Origin: Burkholderia sp. MS389
Lineage (GTDB): Bacteria; Pseudomonadota; Gammaproteobacteria; Burkholderiales; Burkholderiaceae
Assembly (NCBI RefSeq): GCF_016899425.1
Contig: NZ_CP045995.1
Coordinates: 2,852,001 to 2,916,000 of the forward strand
Direction: 5' to 3'
Length of the DNA stretch: 64,000 nucleotides
Both the position numbers and the translations under genes were made by a program. Shown here piece by piece: positions 25,591 to 34,881 of the stretch. The notes under the pieces are model-generated. The model saw only the letters and a list, made by a program, of their open reading frames with translations. It made no database searches and was not told the DNA's origin. The first letter of the stretch is position 1, and the number at the start of each line of letters is the position of its first letter.

Positions 25591-27057
25591 ATGGACAAAG
25601 GCATACTCAAGAACGTTTCGATCAACTTCATCGGGCTGATCCTGCCGACCTTCGTGTCGCTGGTGACGGTGCCCGCGTACATCCACGCGCTCGGCGTCGA
25701 ACGCTACGGCGTCGTCAGCCTCGTGTGGACGCTGATCGGCTATTTCGGGATACTCGATCTCGGGATGAGCATGGCCGCGCAGAACCACATCTCGAAGGCG
25801 CTCGCGAGCGGCAACGCCGACGAAAGCGCGCGCGTGTTCTGGAGCGCGTTCTGGCTGAATCTCGGCACCGGTATTGTCGGCGGCCTGCTGATCTATTTCG
25901 GCGCGTTCGTCTACACCGCGTATTTCACGAAGGTGTCGGCTGCGATGCAGCACGAGGTGTATCTGGCGCTGCCGTGGCTCGCGCTCGCGATTCCGCTCGC
26001 GAACGTGTCGTGGGTGTTCGCCGGCGCGATCAACGGCGCCGAACGGTTCGGCGTGTTCAACACGAACCAGACGATCGGCACGTTCCTGTTCCAGTTGCTG
26101 CCGCTCGGCGCCGCGTGGTGGATCGCGCCGAACCTGCAGACGGTGCTCGCCGCGGCGGTCGTCGCGCGGCTGATCGCGGCGGTGATGCTCGGTCAGGCCA
26201 GCGTCAAGGTGCTCGGGATTCGCCGCATCGATCCGCCGCAGTGGGGCACCGCGAAGGGGCTGTTCAACTTCGGCGGCTGGATGCTGATCGCGAGCACGAC
26301 GAGCATGATCGCCGACACGCTCGACCGCGTGATGCTCGGCGCCGGCATGGGCGCGAAGTTCGTCACCTACTACACGGTGCCGCAGAACCTCGTCACGCGG
26401 CTGAACATGCTGCCGAACGCGCTGGTGCGCACGCTGTTCCCGCGCCTGTCGGCGGTCGGCCGCGATCATGCGGATACGCTCGCGCGCCAGTCGCTCGAAT
26501 TCCTGAACGGCGTGTTCACGCCGGTCGGCATCGTCGCGATCTTCGCGCTCGCGCCGTTCCTCACGCTGTGGGTCGGCGCCGATCTCGCCGCGCATTCGGC
26601 GCCGGTCGGCCGCGTGCTGGTGATCAGCGTGTGGCTCGTCGGCCAGGCGAGCGTCACGCGCATCCTGATCCAGTCGCAGGTCAATCCGGCCCGCGCGGCA
26701 TTCGCCGGGCTCGTCGAGATGCCGTTCTTCGTCGGCGGCCTGTGGTTCGGCATTCATCACTTCGGGCTGATCGGCGCGGCGGTGGTCGTCGCGGCGCGCG
26801 CGCTCGTCGACTACGGCGTGCTGTTGTACCTGTCGGCGATCCGGATGCGCGCGATCGTACTCGACATGCTTGCCCATCTCGCCTTCCTGCTGGCGAGCCT
26901 GTTTCTCGCGCAGGCATGGCCGGGGCTGGTCCAGTCGATCGGCATGTGCGCGGTCGTGCTGGTGCTGAACGTCGCGTGGTCGCTCACGATGACGCCGGGG
27001 CTGCGTGCACTCGTGCGCGACCTGTTTGTCCGTCTCAATGCGAGGAGAACTGCATGA
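25591..27057 (+). CDS. bceQ: polysaccharide flippase (Wzx/MATE-like)
   Basis: A 488-residue membrane protein with about 12-14 hydrophobic helices and the start MDKGILKNVSINFIGLILPT, typical of the polysaccharide transporter family that flips lipid-linked repeat units across the inner membrane. It follows bceP by 19 bp and its stop overlaps the bceR start (ATGA). Confidence 0.92.
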   Translation: MDKGILKNVSINFIGLILPTFVSLVTVPAYIHALGVERYGVVSLVWTLIGYFGILDLGMSMAAQNHISKALASGNADESARVFWSAFWLNLGTGIVGGLLIYFGAFVYTAYFTKVSAAMQHEVYLALPWLALAIPLANVSWVFAGAINGAERFGVFNTNQTIGTFLFQLLPLGAAWWIAPNLQTVLAAAVVARLIAAVMLGQASVKVLGIRRIDPPQWGTAKGLFNFGGWMLIASTTSMIADTLDRVMLGAGMGAKFVTYYTVPQNLVTRLNMLPNALVRTLFPRLSAVGRDHADTLARQSLEFLNGVFTPVGIVAIFALAPFLTLWVGADLAAHSAPVGRVLVISVWLVGQASVTRILIQSQVNPARAAFAGLVEMPFFVGGLWFGIHHFGLIGAAVVVAARALVDYGVLLYLSAIRMRAIVLDMLAHLAFLLASLFLAQAWPGLVQSIGMCAVVLVLNVAWSLTMTPGLRALVRDLFVRLNARRTA

Positions 27058-29513
27058 ATCGCGATCTGGCGGAACACGCCGTCCTGAATCTCGCCACGGC
27101 CGATGCCGCCGTGGTCCATGCCGGCGACGCCGCCGCGCCGCACCCGGCCGAACGGGCCGGCGCGCGGCAGCCGACGCGTGCGCTGCGCGTGGCGATCGTC
27201 CACGACTGGCTCGTCACCTATGCGGGCGCCGAGCGCGTGCTCGAACAGATCGTCGCGTGCTTTCCCGACGCGGACCTGTTCAGCCTCGTCGATTTCCTCG
27301 ACGATCGCGCGTTCGTGCGCGGCAAGCCGGTGACGACGTCGTTCATCCAGAAGCTGCCGTTCGCCCGCACCAAGTACCGCAGCTACCTGCCGCTGATGCC
27401 GCTCGCGATCGAACAGCTCGACGTGTCCGAGTACGACCTCGTGATCTCGAGCAGCCACGCGGTCGCGAAGGGCGTGCTGACCGGGCCGGACCAGGTGCAC
27501 ATCAGCTACGTGCATTCGCCGATCCGCTATGCGTGGGACCTGCAGCACCAGTATCTGGAACAGTCGAACCTCACGCACGGGCCGAAATCGCTGCTCGCGC
27601 GGATGATTCTCCATTACATCCGCAACTGGGATACGCGCACCGCGAACGCGGTGGACGGCTTCGTCGCGAACTCCGCGTTCATCGCGCGGCGCATCAAGAA
27701 GGTCTACCACCGCGACGCGGCGGTGATCTTTCCGCCGGTCGACGTCGACGCGTTCTCGCTGAACGCGGTGAAGGAGGATTTCTACCTGACCGCGTCGCGG
27801 ATGGTGCCGTACAAGAAGATCGACCTGATCGTCGAAGCCTTCTCGAAGACGCCCGAGCGCAAGCTCGTCGTGATCGGCGACGGCCCCGAGATGCAGAAGA
27901 TCCGCGCGAAGGCGGGCCCAAACGTCGAGATCATGGGCTATCAGCCGTTCGCGGTGCTGCACGACCGGATGCGGCGCGCGAAGGCGTTCGTGTTCGCGGC
28001 CGAGGAGGATTTCGGGATCTCGGTCGTCGAGGCGCAGGCGTGCGGCACGCCGGTCATCGCGTACGGCAAGGGCGGCGCGCTCGAGACCGTGCTCGACCCG
28101 CAGTCGAACCTGAACCCGACCGGCCTTTTCTTCGACGAACAGACGCCGCACGCGATCGTCGCGGCCGTCGACGATTTCGAGCGCGCGCCGCAGCGCTTCA
28201 CGCCTGACGCGTGCCGCGCGAACGCGGAGCGGTTTTCCGCCGACACGTTCCGGCGGCGCTTCCTCGACTACGTGGAGCAAGCGCTGCCCGGCTCGACCGC
28301 GCAGCGCGGCACGGCGGCTCCGCTGCCGGTCGCCCGCGGCCCGGCGACGCTCGTGCTCGACCAGAGCGGCGTGCTCGGCGGCGCCGAGCTGTCGCTGCTC
28401 GAGATCATGAAGCACATGCGCGCGAACGCCGACGTGCTGCTGTTCGACGACGGCCCGTTCCGCGCGGCGCTCGACGAGATCGGCGCGCGCGTCGACGTGG
28501 TCGAGCAGGGCGCGCTCGCGGGCGTGCGCAAGCAGGGCGGCGTGTCGTTCGGCGCGGTGAAGCAGCTCGTGCGGCTGGTGCGCGACGTCGCCCGCCGCGC
28601 GCGCCGCGCCGAGGTGATCTACGCGAACACGCAGCGCGCGATGGTGGTCGCCGCGCTTGCCGGGCGGCTCGCGCGCAAGCCGGTGGTCTGGCATTTGCGC
28701 GACATCGTCAGCACCGACCATTTCGGCGGCAAGCAGTTGCAGGCGATCAAGTACTGCGCGCGGTTCGGCATCACGCGCGTGATCGCGAACTCCGACGCAT
28801 CCGCGCAGGCGTTCCGCGCGCTGACCGGCTTCACGCCGCAGCACGTCGACGTCGTGTTCAACGGGATTTCGGCCGAACCGTTCGACGCGCTGGAAGGCGT
28901 GAGCCAGGCCGCGCTGCGCGCGCGCCTCGGGTTGCCCGCCGACGCGTGGCTGGTCGGCTCGTTCAGCCGTCTCGCGCGCTGGAAGGGGCAGCACGTGCTG
29001 CTGGAGGCCGCCGCGCGGCATCCGGACATGCACGTGGTGCTGGTCGGCGCGCCGCTGTTCGGCGAGGACGACTATGCGGCGCAACTGCACGAATACGTCG
29101 CGCAGCATGCGATGGACGAGCGCGTGCATTTCCTCGGCTTCCAGCGCGACGTGGCCGCGTGCATGACGGCGGTCGACGTCGTCGCGCACACGTCGATCAC
29201 GCCGGAGCCGTTCGGGCGCGTGATCGTCGAGGGGATGCTCGCGCGCCGGCCGGTCGTCGCGGCGCGCGCGGGCGGTGTCGTCGAGATCATCGAGGACGGC
29301 GACAACGGGCTGCTCTGCGAGCCGGGCAACGCGGCCGCGCTGGCCGATGCGCTGGCGACGCTCAAGCGCGACCGCGCGCTGCGCGAGCGGCTCGTCGCGA
29401 GCGGGCGGGCGACCGCGGTGCGCCGGTTCGGGACCGAAACCTACGTGGAGCGGGTCGAGAAGATCCTCGCGGATACGGCGAAGGCTGCCAAGGCGGCGAG
29501 CGCGAAGAAGTAG
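27054..29513 (+). CDS. bceR: two-domain GT4 glycosyltransferase
   Basis: An 819-residue protein with two complete GT-B glycosyltransferases in tandem. The first (about 45-410) begins RVAIVHDWLVTYAGAERVLEQ and has the donor site EDFGISVVEAQACGTPV. The second (about 435-810) begins TLVLDQSGVLGGAELSLLE and has EPFGRVIVEGMLARRPV. Each keeps the E-x7-E pattern of family GT4. A fused pair would add two sugars of the repeat unit in sequence. AGGAGA lies 5 bp before the ATG. The Lys/Ala-rich C-terminus looks unstructured. Confidence 0.93.
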   Translation: MNRDLAEHAVLNLATADAAVVHAGDAAAPHPAERAGARQPTRALRVAIVHDWLVTYAGAERVLEQIVACFPDADLFSLVDFLDDRAFVRGKPVTTSFIQKLPFARTKYRSYLPLMPLAIEQLDVSEYDLVISSSHAVAKGVLTGPDQVHISYVHSPIRYAWDLQHQYLEQSNLTHGPKSLLARMILHYIRNWDTRTANAVDGFVANSAFIARRIKKVYHRDAAVIFPPVDVDAFSLNAVKEDFYLTASRMVPYKKIDLIVEAFSKTPERKLVVIGDGPEMQKIRAKAGPNVEIMGYQPFAVLHDRMRRAKAFVFAAEEDFGISVVEAQACGTPVIAYGKGGALETVLDPQSNLNPTGLFFDEQTPHAIVAAVDDFERAPQRFTPDACRANAERFSADTFRRRFLDYVEQALPGSTAQRGTAAPLPVARGPATLVLDQSGVLGGAELSLLEIMKHMRANADVLLFDDGPFRAALDEIGARVDVVEQGALAGVRKQGGVSFGAVKQLVRLVRDVARRARRAEVIYANTQRAMVVAALAGRLARKPVVWHLRDIVSTDHFGGKQLQAIKYCARFGITRVIANSDASAQAFRALTGFTPQHVDVVFNGISAEPFDALEGVSQAALRARLGLPADAWLVGSFSRLARWKGQHVLLEAAARHPDMHVVLVGAPLFGEDDYAAQLHEYVAQHAMDERVHFLGFQRDVAACMTAVDVVAHTSITPEPFGRVIVEGMLARRPVVAARAGGVVEIIEDGDNGLLCEPGNAAALADALATLKRDRALRERLVASGRATAVRRFGTETYVERVEKILADTAKAAKAASAKK

Positions 29514-29560
29514 CAGCCGGCGCGAGCCGGCGGGAAAGGGCGGAAAATGGCGGAAAACGG

Positions 29561-29600
29561 GCCCCCATGCGGCGTTGCGCTGTGCGGGGGCTTCGTTTTT
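29561..29600 (+). terminator. terminator of the bceP-Q-R operon
   Basis: Stem GCCCCC/GGGGGC around a partly paired 19-nt loop, followed by TTCGTTTTT. Confidence 0.7.
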
Positions 29601-29848
29601 CAGCGGGCGGGGCGTGTGGCTGCGACGGGTGAGCTGGTTTGCGCCCCGGGTCCGAGTCGGGCGCGAGCGTAGCCGAGCGTCGTCTGGAACAGGATTGGGC
29701 CGTCGGGAACGTGAAGCGAGCAGTCGACACCGTCGCGCTCGTGCTTCGGCAACCGCGCACAAGGGGCCCGCGGGGGCCGTAGCGCGGTCGAAGGGCGGCA
29801 GGCCACTCATTCCTTGTCGACCCGGCCTGCAACCGCGTGCCGGCCATG
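29601..29848. other. gap between two convergent terminators, no gene seen
   Basis: About 250 bp between the end of bceR and the terminator of bceS. Frames here are GC-skewed shadows without start context; no repeat or RNA was recognised. Confidence 0.5.
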
Positions 29849-29885
29849 AAAAAGCCCTCGCGCAGCGACACGCCGCGCGAGGGCT
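29849..29885 (-). terminator. terminator of bceS
   Basis: On the minus strand AGCCCTCGCGC/GCGCGAGGGCT forms an 11-bp stem with an 11-nt loop, then TTTTT. Confidence 0.85.
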
Positions 29886-29921
29886 CCGGACCGGACGGCC
29901 GATCGAGCCGGCCGGCTCGCG

Positions 29922-31097
29922 TCAGGCGGCCTGTTCGGGCGTCGACGCGACGACGCGGGCGGTGCGGGTCGGCTTGAAACTGGCCGACCACGTCATCGCC
30001 GGGCGTTCGAACATCCGGTAGAACAGGTACGCGACCGGAATCGCGACGGCCATGAACGCGAACGACGGCCAGATCGACAGCTGCAATTCGGAGTGGAACA
30101 GCACCGAGCCGAGGCAGACGAACAGCGGCAGGTGGATCAGGTACAGCGAGTAGCTGAAGTCGCCGAACCAGCTCAGCACGCGCAGCGGCGGCGTCGTGCG
30201 CGGCGGCCGGGCGAGCGCGCGGTACAGGAAGCATGCGAAGCCGGCCGACCACAGCTGGAACGCGCCGTACTGGCCGAAATGGAATGCGCCGCAGCCGGCG
30301 GCCAGCAGCACGGCGGCCGCGACGTACCACGCGCGCGACGGCACGACGGCCGTGCCGCGCGACTGCTGCGCGCGCACGTCGGCGATCCATGCGCCGATCG
30401 TCCAGGACAGCCAGTACGACGTGAAGAACTGCAGGTCGTGCCGTTCGAGCAGCCACGCCGACGCGACGTTGACGAGCGCCACCGCGGCGACGACGGCCGG
30501 CATGCCGATGCGCCGGCGCAGCGCGAACAGCAGCGGGTAGATCGCGTAGAACTGCACTTCGAGCGACAGCGTCCACAGCGCGCCGTTCGACCCGTACGTG
30601 TAGCCGGCGACGCCCTGCAGCGAGAACAGGTTCACGAGGAACGCGACGAGGCCGACGTCGCGGATCTTGTGGCTGACGGGCTCGATCTGCAGGCTGACCG
30701 CATCGAGCGCGAGCGTGAACAGCAGCGCGGCGAGCAGCACCGGGTAGATGCGCGCGAAGCGGCGCACCCAGAAGTTCGGTGCGTCGAGCCGGTACGCGGG
30801 ATTGGCCGCGAGCTTGAGCGCCGCGTTGCGGTGGATGCAGTAGCCGCTGATCACGAAGAAGATCGGGACGCCGGCCGAGCCCCACGCGAACGGGAAGGTC
30901 AGGTAGCCGGCGATCGCGCCCGGGCTGAGTGCATGACCGTAAGCCTGATGGAAGCTCTGCATGCCGACCCAGACGACCTGGCGGCAGTGGAAATAGGCGA
31001 CGAGCAGCGCCGCGAAGCCGCGCATCGCGTCGATCACGTGTTCCTTGTGGTCGGCGACGGGCGGCGCGGCCAGAGACGATCCGCTGAAAGCTTGCAT
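29922..31097 (-). CDS. bceS: membrane acyltransferase (acyltransferase family 3)
   Basis: A 391-residue membrane protein of family 3: IDAMRGFAALLVAYFH near the N-terminus, VPIFFVISGYCIHRN, FWVRRFARIYP, and SLEVQFYAIYPLL. About ten helices. Likely O-acetyl transfer to cepacian. The ATG at 31097 has AAGGA 10 bp upstream; an ATG 13 codons earlier (31136) is possible. Convergent with bceR and divergent from the small membrane protein gene. Confidence 0.88.
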   Translation of the reverse strand: MQAFSGSSLAAPPVADHKEHVIDAMRGFAALLVAYFHCRQVVWVGMQSFHQAYGHALSPGAIAGYLTFPFAWGSAGVPIFFVISGYCIHRNAALKLAANPAYRLDAPNFWVRRFARIYPVLLAALLFTLALDAVSLQIEPVSHKIRDVGLVAFLVNLFSLQGVAGYTYGSNGALWTLSLEVQFYAIYPLLFALRRRIGMPAVVAAVALVNVASAWLLERHDLQFFTSYWLSWTIGAWIADVRAQQSRGTAVVPSRAWYVAAAVLLAAGCGAFHFGQYGAFQLWSAGFACFLYRALARPPRTTPPLRVLSWFGDFSYSLYLIHLPLFVCLGSVLFHSELQLSIWPSFAFMAVAIPVAYLFYRMFERPAMTWSASFKPTRTARVVASTPEQAA

Positions 31098-31313
31098 GCG
31101 ATTCGATTCCTTGCGACGGATGGACGGGAAGTTCATCCAATCGTAATGCGCAAGAATTCGGTCAATGAATAAAAAAATCTCGTCCGGAAATATCGGTATT
31201 CCGCATCATGGGTTTATCGCTGCCTGAAAGCGGTTCCGCGACGGGCACGAATTATTTGCCGATTTTTTTCTGATAGTTTGAAGCTCCAGTTGATTGATGC
31301 AAGGAGCGGCAAG

Positions 31314-31457
31314 ATGGACATGCATTGGATCGCAAGCGCTGCAGTACTGCTGGTCATGGCCGTGCTGTCGGCGTACCGCGAGGCGCTGAAGAACGAACCG
31401 ATCCGCCCGGGCCTCGAGCGGGGCGGCGTGCCCTATATCGAGGAATTCGAATCGTAA
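31314..31457 (+). CDS. 47-residue membrane small protein between bceS and bceT
   Basis: A short frame with an excellent ribosome site (AAGGAG at 31301-31306, 7 bp before ATG). The product has an N-terminal hydrophobic helix (residues about 5-20, WIASAAVLLVMAVLSAY) and a charged tail rich in Glu and Pro (LKNEPIRPGLERGGVPYIEEF). Codon use in the tail matches the genome, while the flanking DNA is AT-rich and non-coding. It lies 230 bp upstream of bceT on the same strand. I do not recognise a family; a regulatory or accessory role in the polysaccharide system is only inferred from place. Confidence 0.7.
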   Translation: MDMHWIASAAVLLVMAVLSAYREALKNEPIRPGLERGGVPYIEEFES

Positions 31458-31524
31458 GAATTTGTATCCGGAAAATCGGTAATTTGTTTCTGCTCCGGCA
31501 ATCGGTTCGGCAATATCGACCGGG

Positions 31525-31554
31525 TTGAAGCGATTATATTTTTTCCGGAATAAT
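31525..31554 (+). promoter_or_regulatory. candidate promoter of bceT
   Basis: TTGAAG (31525-31530), 18-bp spacer, AATAAT (31549-31554), in an AT-rich stretch about 130 bp before bceT. Weak match; offered as the best candidate only. Confidence 0.3.
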
Positions 31555-31687
31555 CGGGCAATCAGTTCATATCGAAAATGAGCGGAGCGGAATTGGCAGT
31601 ACCGTCGATTCTCGATATGCCGTTCGGAACACAATCGCGCCGGGTCGCAGGTCGACGCGGCGCAGTCAACGCTATCAGGATGCGAAC

Positions 31688-32575
31688 ATGTTGAAAGTCA
31701 CCAGGGCCGTGTTTCCCGTTGCCGGTCTCGGCACGCGGTTCCTCCCGGCAACGAAGGCGAGCCCGAAGGAAATGTTGCCCGTCGTCGACAAGCCGCTGAT
31801 CCAGTACGCGGTCGAGGAAGCGATCAACGCCGGTATCACCGAGATGATCTTCGTCACCGGGCGCAGCAAGCGCGCGATCGAGGATCATTTCGACAAGTCG
31901 TACGAGATCGAGGCCGAGCTCGAGGCGCGCGGCAAGGAAAAGCTGCTCGAGCTCGTGCGCGGCATCAAGCCGAGTCACGTCAACTGCTTCTACGTGCGCC
32001 AGCCGGAAGCGCTCGGCCTCGGCCATGCGGTGCTGTGCGCGGAGAAGCTCGTGCACGGCGAGCCGTTCGCGGTGATCCTCGCCGACGACCTGCTGCACGG
32101 CGAACAGCCGGTGCTCAAGCAGCTCGTCGACGTGTTCGACCACTATCACAGCTCGGTGATCGGCGTGGAGACGATCCCGCGCGAAGACAGCCGCTCGTAT
32201 GGCGTCGTCGAAGGCCGGGAGTGGGAAGAGGACATCATCAAGCTGTCGGGCATCATCGAGAAGCCGGCGCCCGAGGATGCGCCGTCGAACCTCGGCGTGG
32301 TCGGCCGCTACGTGTTCATGCCGACGATCTTCGATCATCTGCGCAAGCTCAAGCCGGGTGCGGGCGGCGAACTGCAGCTCACCGACGCCGTCCAGTCGCT
32401 GCTCGCGAACGAACAGGTGCTCGCGTATCGCTACTACGGCACGCGTTTCGACTGCGGCAGCAAGATCGGTTATCTGAAGGCCACTGTCGAGCTCGCGCTC
32501 CAGCATCCGGAAGTGAGCCGCGAATTCGAGGCGTACCTGCGTACCTGCTTGCCCGCGCTGGCTGCCGTCGCTTAA
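31688..32575 (+). CDS. bceT: UTP-glucose-1-phosphate uridylyltransferase
   Basis: A 295-residue GalU-type enzyme making UDP-glucose, precursor for the glucose, galactose and glucuronic acid units of cepacian. The nucleotidyltransferase signature follows FPVAGLGTRFLPATKASPKE, with the active-site Lys in EKPAPEDAPSN-type context (GIIEKPAPEDA) and YYGTRFDCGSKIGYLKA near the end. Length is as expected for GalU. In the bce-II order this is bceT. A strong terminator follows. Confidence 0.96.
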   Translation: MLKVTRAVFPVAGLGTRFLPATKASPKEMLPVVDKPLIQYAVEEAINAGITEMIFVTGRSKRAIEDHFDKSYEIEAELEARGKEKLLELVRGIKPSHVNCFYVRQPEALGLGHAVLCAEKLVHGEPFAVILADDLLHGEQPVLKQLVDVFDHYHSSVIGVETIPREDSRSYGVVEGREWEEDIIKLSGIIEKPAPEDAPSNLGVVGRYVFMPTIFDHLRKLKPGAGGELQLTDAVQSLLANEQVLAYRYYGTRFDCGSKIGYLKATVELALQHPEVSREFEAYLRTCLPALAAVA

Positions 32576-32618
32576 GCGGCCGCGCGCTCCGTCGTTTCAG
32601 GTGGTGGTTGTTCCGTTG

Positions 32619-32655
32619 GCCCCGGCCGCTCGCGCGCCGGGGCTTTTTTGTTTTT
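32619..32655 (+). terminator. terminator of bceT
   Basis: GCCCCGG/CCGGGGC stem followed by TTTTTTGTTTTT. Confidence 0.9.
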
Positions 32656-32940
32656 GGCGGGCGCACGAGCGTGGTGCGTGACGTCTGGATGCCGCACCTC
32701 GGACGGGCGGAGGTTGGTGGCCCGCGACGCGAGGAGTAGGCCGATGAGATGGGACGTCGCGCGTGAAACCGGTGCCGACGCATTCGTCGCGTGACCGGAT
32801 CGGTGGATGGGTTGCGCGGGTTGCACGACGCGCGCTGGGGTGTCGCGCGATGACGCGGCATCGGCTGTCAAGCAGCTGGCCGCCGGCCGCCGGGCGTCAC
32901 CGGTATCGACGCATTCCGATCCGTTGCCGCCGCCCACCGC
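32656..32940. other. gap between bceT terminator and bceU, no gene seen
   Basis: GC-rich sequence with several overlapping short frames in all directions, none with ribosome site or recognisable product. No terminator for bceU was identified in it. Confidence 0.5.
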
Positions 32941-34059
32941 TCAGCGCGGCGACGTGCTCGGTTGCGCGGCGAAGTGTCGGGCCAGCATCGCGGCGATCGG
33001 CTTCTTGAAGTCGAGCAGCCGTTTTTCGAGATAACGCCAGGACAGGTGCGCAAGCAGCACGGCGAGCGCGAATTGCAGCATTTCCGGCAGCGCGTCGCGG
33101 ACGATTTCCGGCATCGGCACGTGCGCGAACGACGCGGGCAGCGCGCCGAAGCGCGCCGGAATCAGGTTGTGGAACAGGTAGAAGCCGTAGCTGATCGTGC
33201 CGAGATACGCGAGCGGCGCCCAGTCGAGCAGCGCGACGACGGGATGCTCGGGCGCGCTGACGATCCACAGCATCAGCGCGCCGAGCGACACCGACAGGCC
33301 GAGATCCGCGAGCCCCGCGACCGCATCGGGCAATGCCGTGCAGGCGGGCAGTACGAGGAAGAAGACGACGCCGGCCGCGCCGAGCCAGCCGGGCGGCACG
33401 CGGCGCGCGGCGGCCGCGCCGCGATCGGCGAGCGCCATCGCGCCGACGCCGCCGAGCGCGATCAACGCGAAATTCCACGGGGAAAACGCGTAGATCAGCA
33501 CCGGCGACGCGTCGGACAGGTAGAGCGCGAGATGCGCGAGCGCGCACAGCGCGACGGCCGCGATGCCGAGCGCGACGTGTCGCGCGGCGGGCACCGCGAG
33601 CAGCGCGAGCGGGGCGATCAGATAGAACTGCTGTTCAACGGCGAGGCTCCAGAAGTGCGACGTGGAGCCCGGCCAGCCGTCCTTGACGACGCCGATCCAG
33701 TAATTCGACAGGAACACCGCGTGCCATGCGAGCCCGAGGTTGACGCCGCGCTGGTAGAACAGCGCGTGCGCGATCGCGAGCGCGGCGAGCAGCAGGTAGT
33801 AGACGGGGAAGATCCGCAGCGCGCGCTTCGCGAGGAACAGCGCGAGCGCGTGGCGACGCGTCATGGCGCCGCGCTCGACCGCCTGGCGGTTGCGATGCAG
33901 CTCGCCGACGATCAGGAATCCGCTGATGAGGAAAAACGTCCACACGCCAAGCTTGCCGACGTCGACGGCAAGGACATGGCCCTTGTGGGACAGGAAAACG
34001 AGGATGACGGCGAGGGCTCGCAGGCCGTCGAGTCCTTTGACGTATCTGACTTCGCGCAT
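32941..34059 (-). CDS. bceU: membrane acyltransferase (acyltransferase family 3)
   Basis: A 372-residue membrane protein of family 3: VKGLDGLRALAVILVFLSH, GVWTFFLISGFLIVGEL, KRALRIFPVYYL and FWSLAVEQQFYLIAP. It is the third acyltransferase of the polysaccharide cluster and the last gene of the bce-II order. The start MREVRYVKGLDG was taken because conserved sequence begins there; the frame stays open upstream by chance and would run into the HU gene region. Confidence 0.9.
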   Translation of the reverse strand: MREVRYVKGLDGLRALAVILVFLSHKGHVLAVDVGKLGVWTFFLISGFLIVGELHRNRQAVERGAMTRRHALALFLAKRALRIFPVYYLLLAALAIAHALFYQRGVNLGLAWHAVFLSNYWIGVVKDGWPGSTSHFWSLAVEQQFYLIAPLALLAVPAARHVALGIAAVALCALAHLALYLSDASPVLIYAFSPWNFALIALGGVGAMALADRGAAAARRVPPGWLGAAGVVFFLVLPACTALPDAVAGLADLGLSVSLGALMLWIVSAPEHPVVALLDWAPLAYLGTISYGFYLFHNLIPARFGALPASFAHVPMPEIVRDALPEMLQFALAVLLAHLSWRYLEKRLLDFKKPIAAMLARHFAAQPSTSPR

Positions 34060-34223
34060 GGAGGCATCCGGGCATTGAGCACGCCCAGTATAGGTGCGCA
34101 AATATCGAACGTAATTCGCGTTCGGGCCCATACGTGAAGGTGTTTTTTCACGCTCGGGCGTCGATGAAGTCGGTCGCACGCAACAAAACCTGCGGGAAAC
34201 CCCGCGAAAACGCATAAAAGTAC

Positions 34224-34252
34224 TGCACGAAGCGTCAAGGCGCTTGTAGAAT
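34224..34252 (+). promoter_or_regulatory. candidate promoter of the HU-like gene
   Basis: TGCACG (34224-34229), 17-bp spacer, TAGAAT (34247-34252). The -10 is a 5/6 match with a TG-like extension; the -35 is poor. Confidence 0.4.
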
Positions 34253-34316
34253 CCGGCGTTGAAGCGCGCGCGTTGCACGCTTCGTGTATCCAACGACCAC
34301 ACCTGGTAGGAGAAAC

Positions 34317-34766
34317 ATGGCGACTTCCGCAAAAAAGGTGGCCAAGAAGGCTGCCGCACCGGCCACCAAGAAAGTGGCTGCCAAAAAGGCTGCGCCCGCG
34401 AAGAAAGTAGTGGCCAAGAAGGCTGTCGCAAAGGCAGCACCGGCTGCTCCGACGCCGCTGAAGGACAAGTTCACGAAGGCATCGCTCGCAACGCACATCG
34501 CTGAGCGCGCAGCTGTCGAAGTGAAGGCGGTCAAGGCAGTGCTCGTCGCACTCGAGAACGTCGTGCTGGGCTCGGTTCACAAGAAGGGCGCGGGCGAGTT
34601 CACGCTGCCGGGCCTGCTGAAGATCACGGCACAAGTCGTGCCGGCGAAGAAGAAGCGCTTCGGCAAGGATCCGTTCACGGGCGAAGAGCGTTGGTTCCCG
34701 GCGAAGCCGGCCAGCGTGCGCGTGAAGGCACGTGCGCTGAAGAAGCTGAAGGACGCGGCAGCGTAA
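34317..34766 (+). CDS. HU-family DNA-binding protein with histone-H1-like tail
   Basis: A 149-residue nucleoid protein. Residues 1-45 are a Lys/Ala/Pro-rich tail with repeated AAKK and KKVA units, like histone H1 C-termini. Residues about 50-140 are an HU/IHF fold (FTKASLATHIAERAAVEVK, GEFTLPGLLKIT, RFGKDPFTGEE). GGTAGGAGA lies just before the ATG. HU proteins bend and compact DNA; the basic tail should add non-specific DNA affinity. Known from several betaproteobacteria. A terminator with a GAAA loop follows. Confidence 0.93.
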   Translation: MATSAKKVAKKAAAPATKKVAAKKAAPAKKVVAKKAVAKAAPAAPTPLKDKFTKASLATHIAERAAVEVKAVKAVLVALENVVLGSVHKKGAGEFTLPGLLKITAQVVPAKKKRFGKDPFTGEERWFPAKPASVRVKARALKKLKDAAA

Positions 34767-34818
34767 TGCCGCGCAACGACTGCCGAATGCATGTCGGCAG
34801 CCGTTGCGATGTCCCGAG

Positions 34819-34852
34819 ATCCCCGTACGCGAAAGCGTGCGGGGATTTTTAT
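34819..34852 (+). terminator. terminator of the HU-like gene
   Basis: A 12-bp stem ATCCCCGTACGC/GCGTGCGGGGAT (one G-U) closed by a GAAA tetraloop, followed by TTTTTA. Confidence 0.92.
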
Positions 34853-34881
34853 TGGGCCGCGCAACGCGCGCGGCGGATCGT

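Noticed and set aside
25725..27053. Upstream extension of bceR in frame through bceQ
   Set aside because: bceQ is a good flippase gene; the ATGA overlap and AGGAGA set the bceR start at 27054.
26811..29810. 999-codon open frame on the minus strand across bceR
   Set aside because: Shadow of the double glycosyltransferase gene; no domain, start or ribosome site.
32572..32937. 121-codon minus-strand frame after bceT
   Set aside because: Overlaps the bceT terminator and has no protein-like features.
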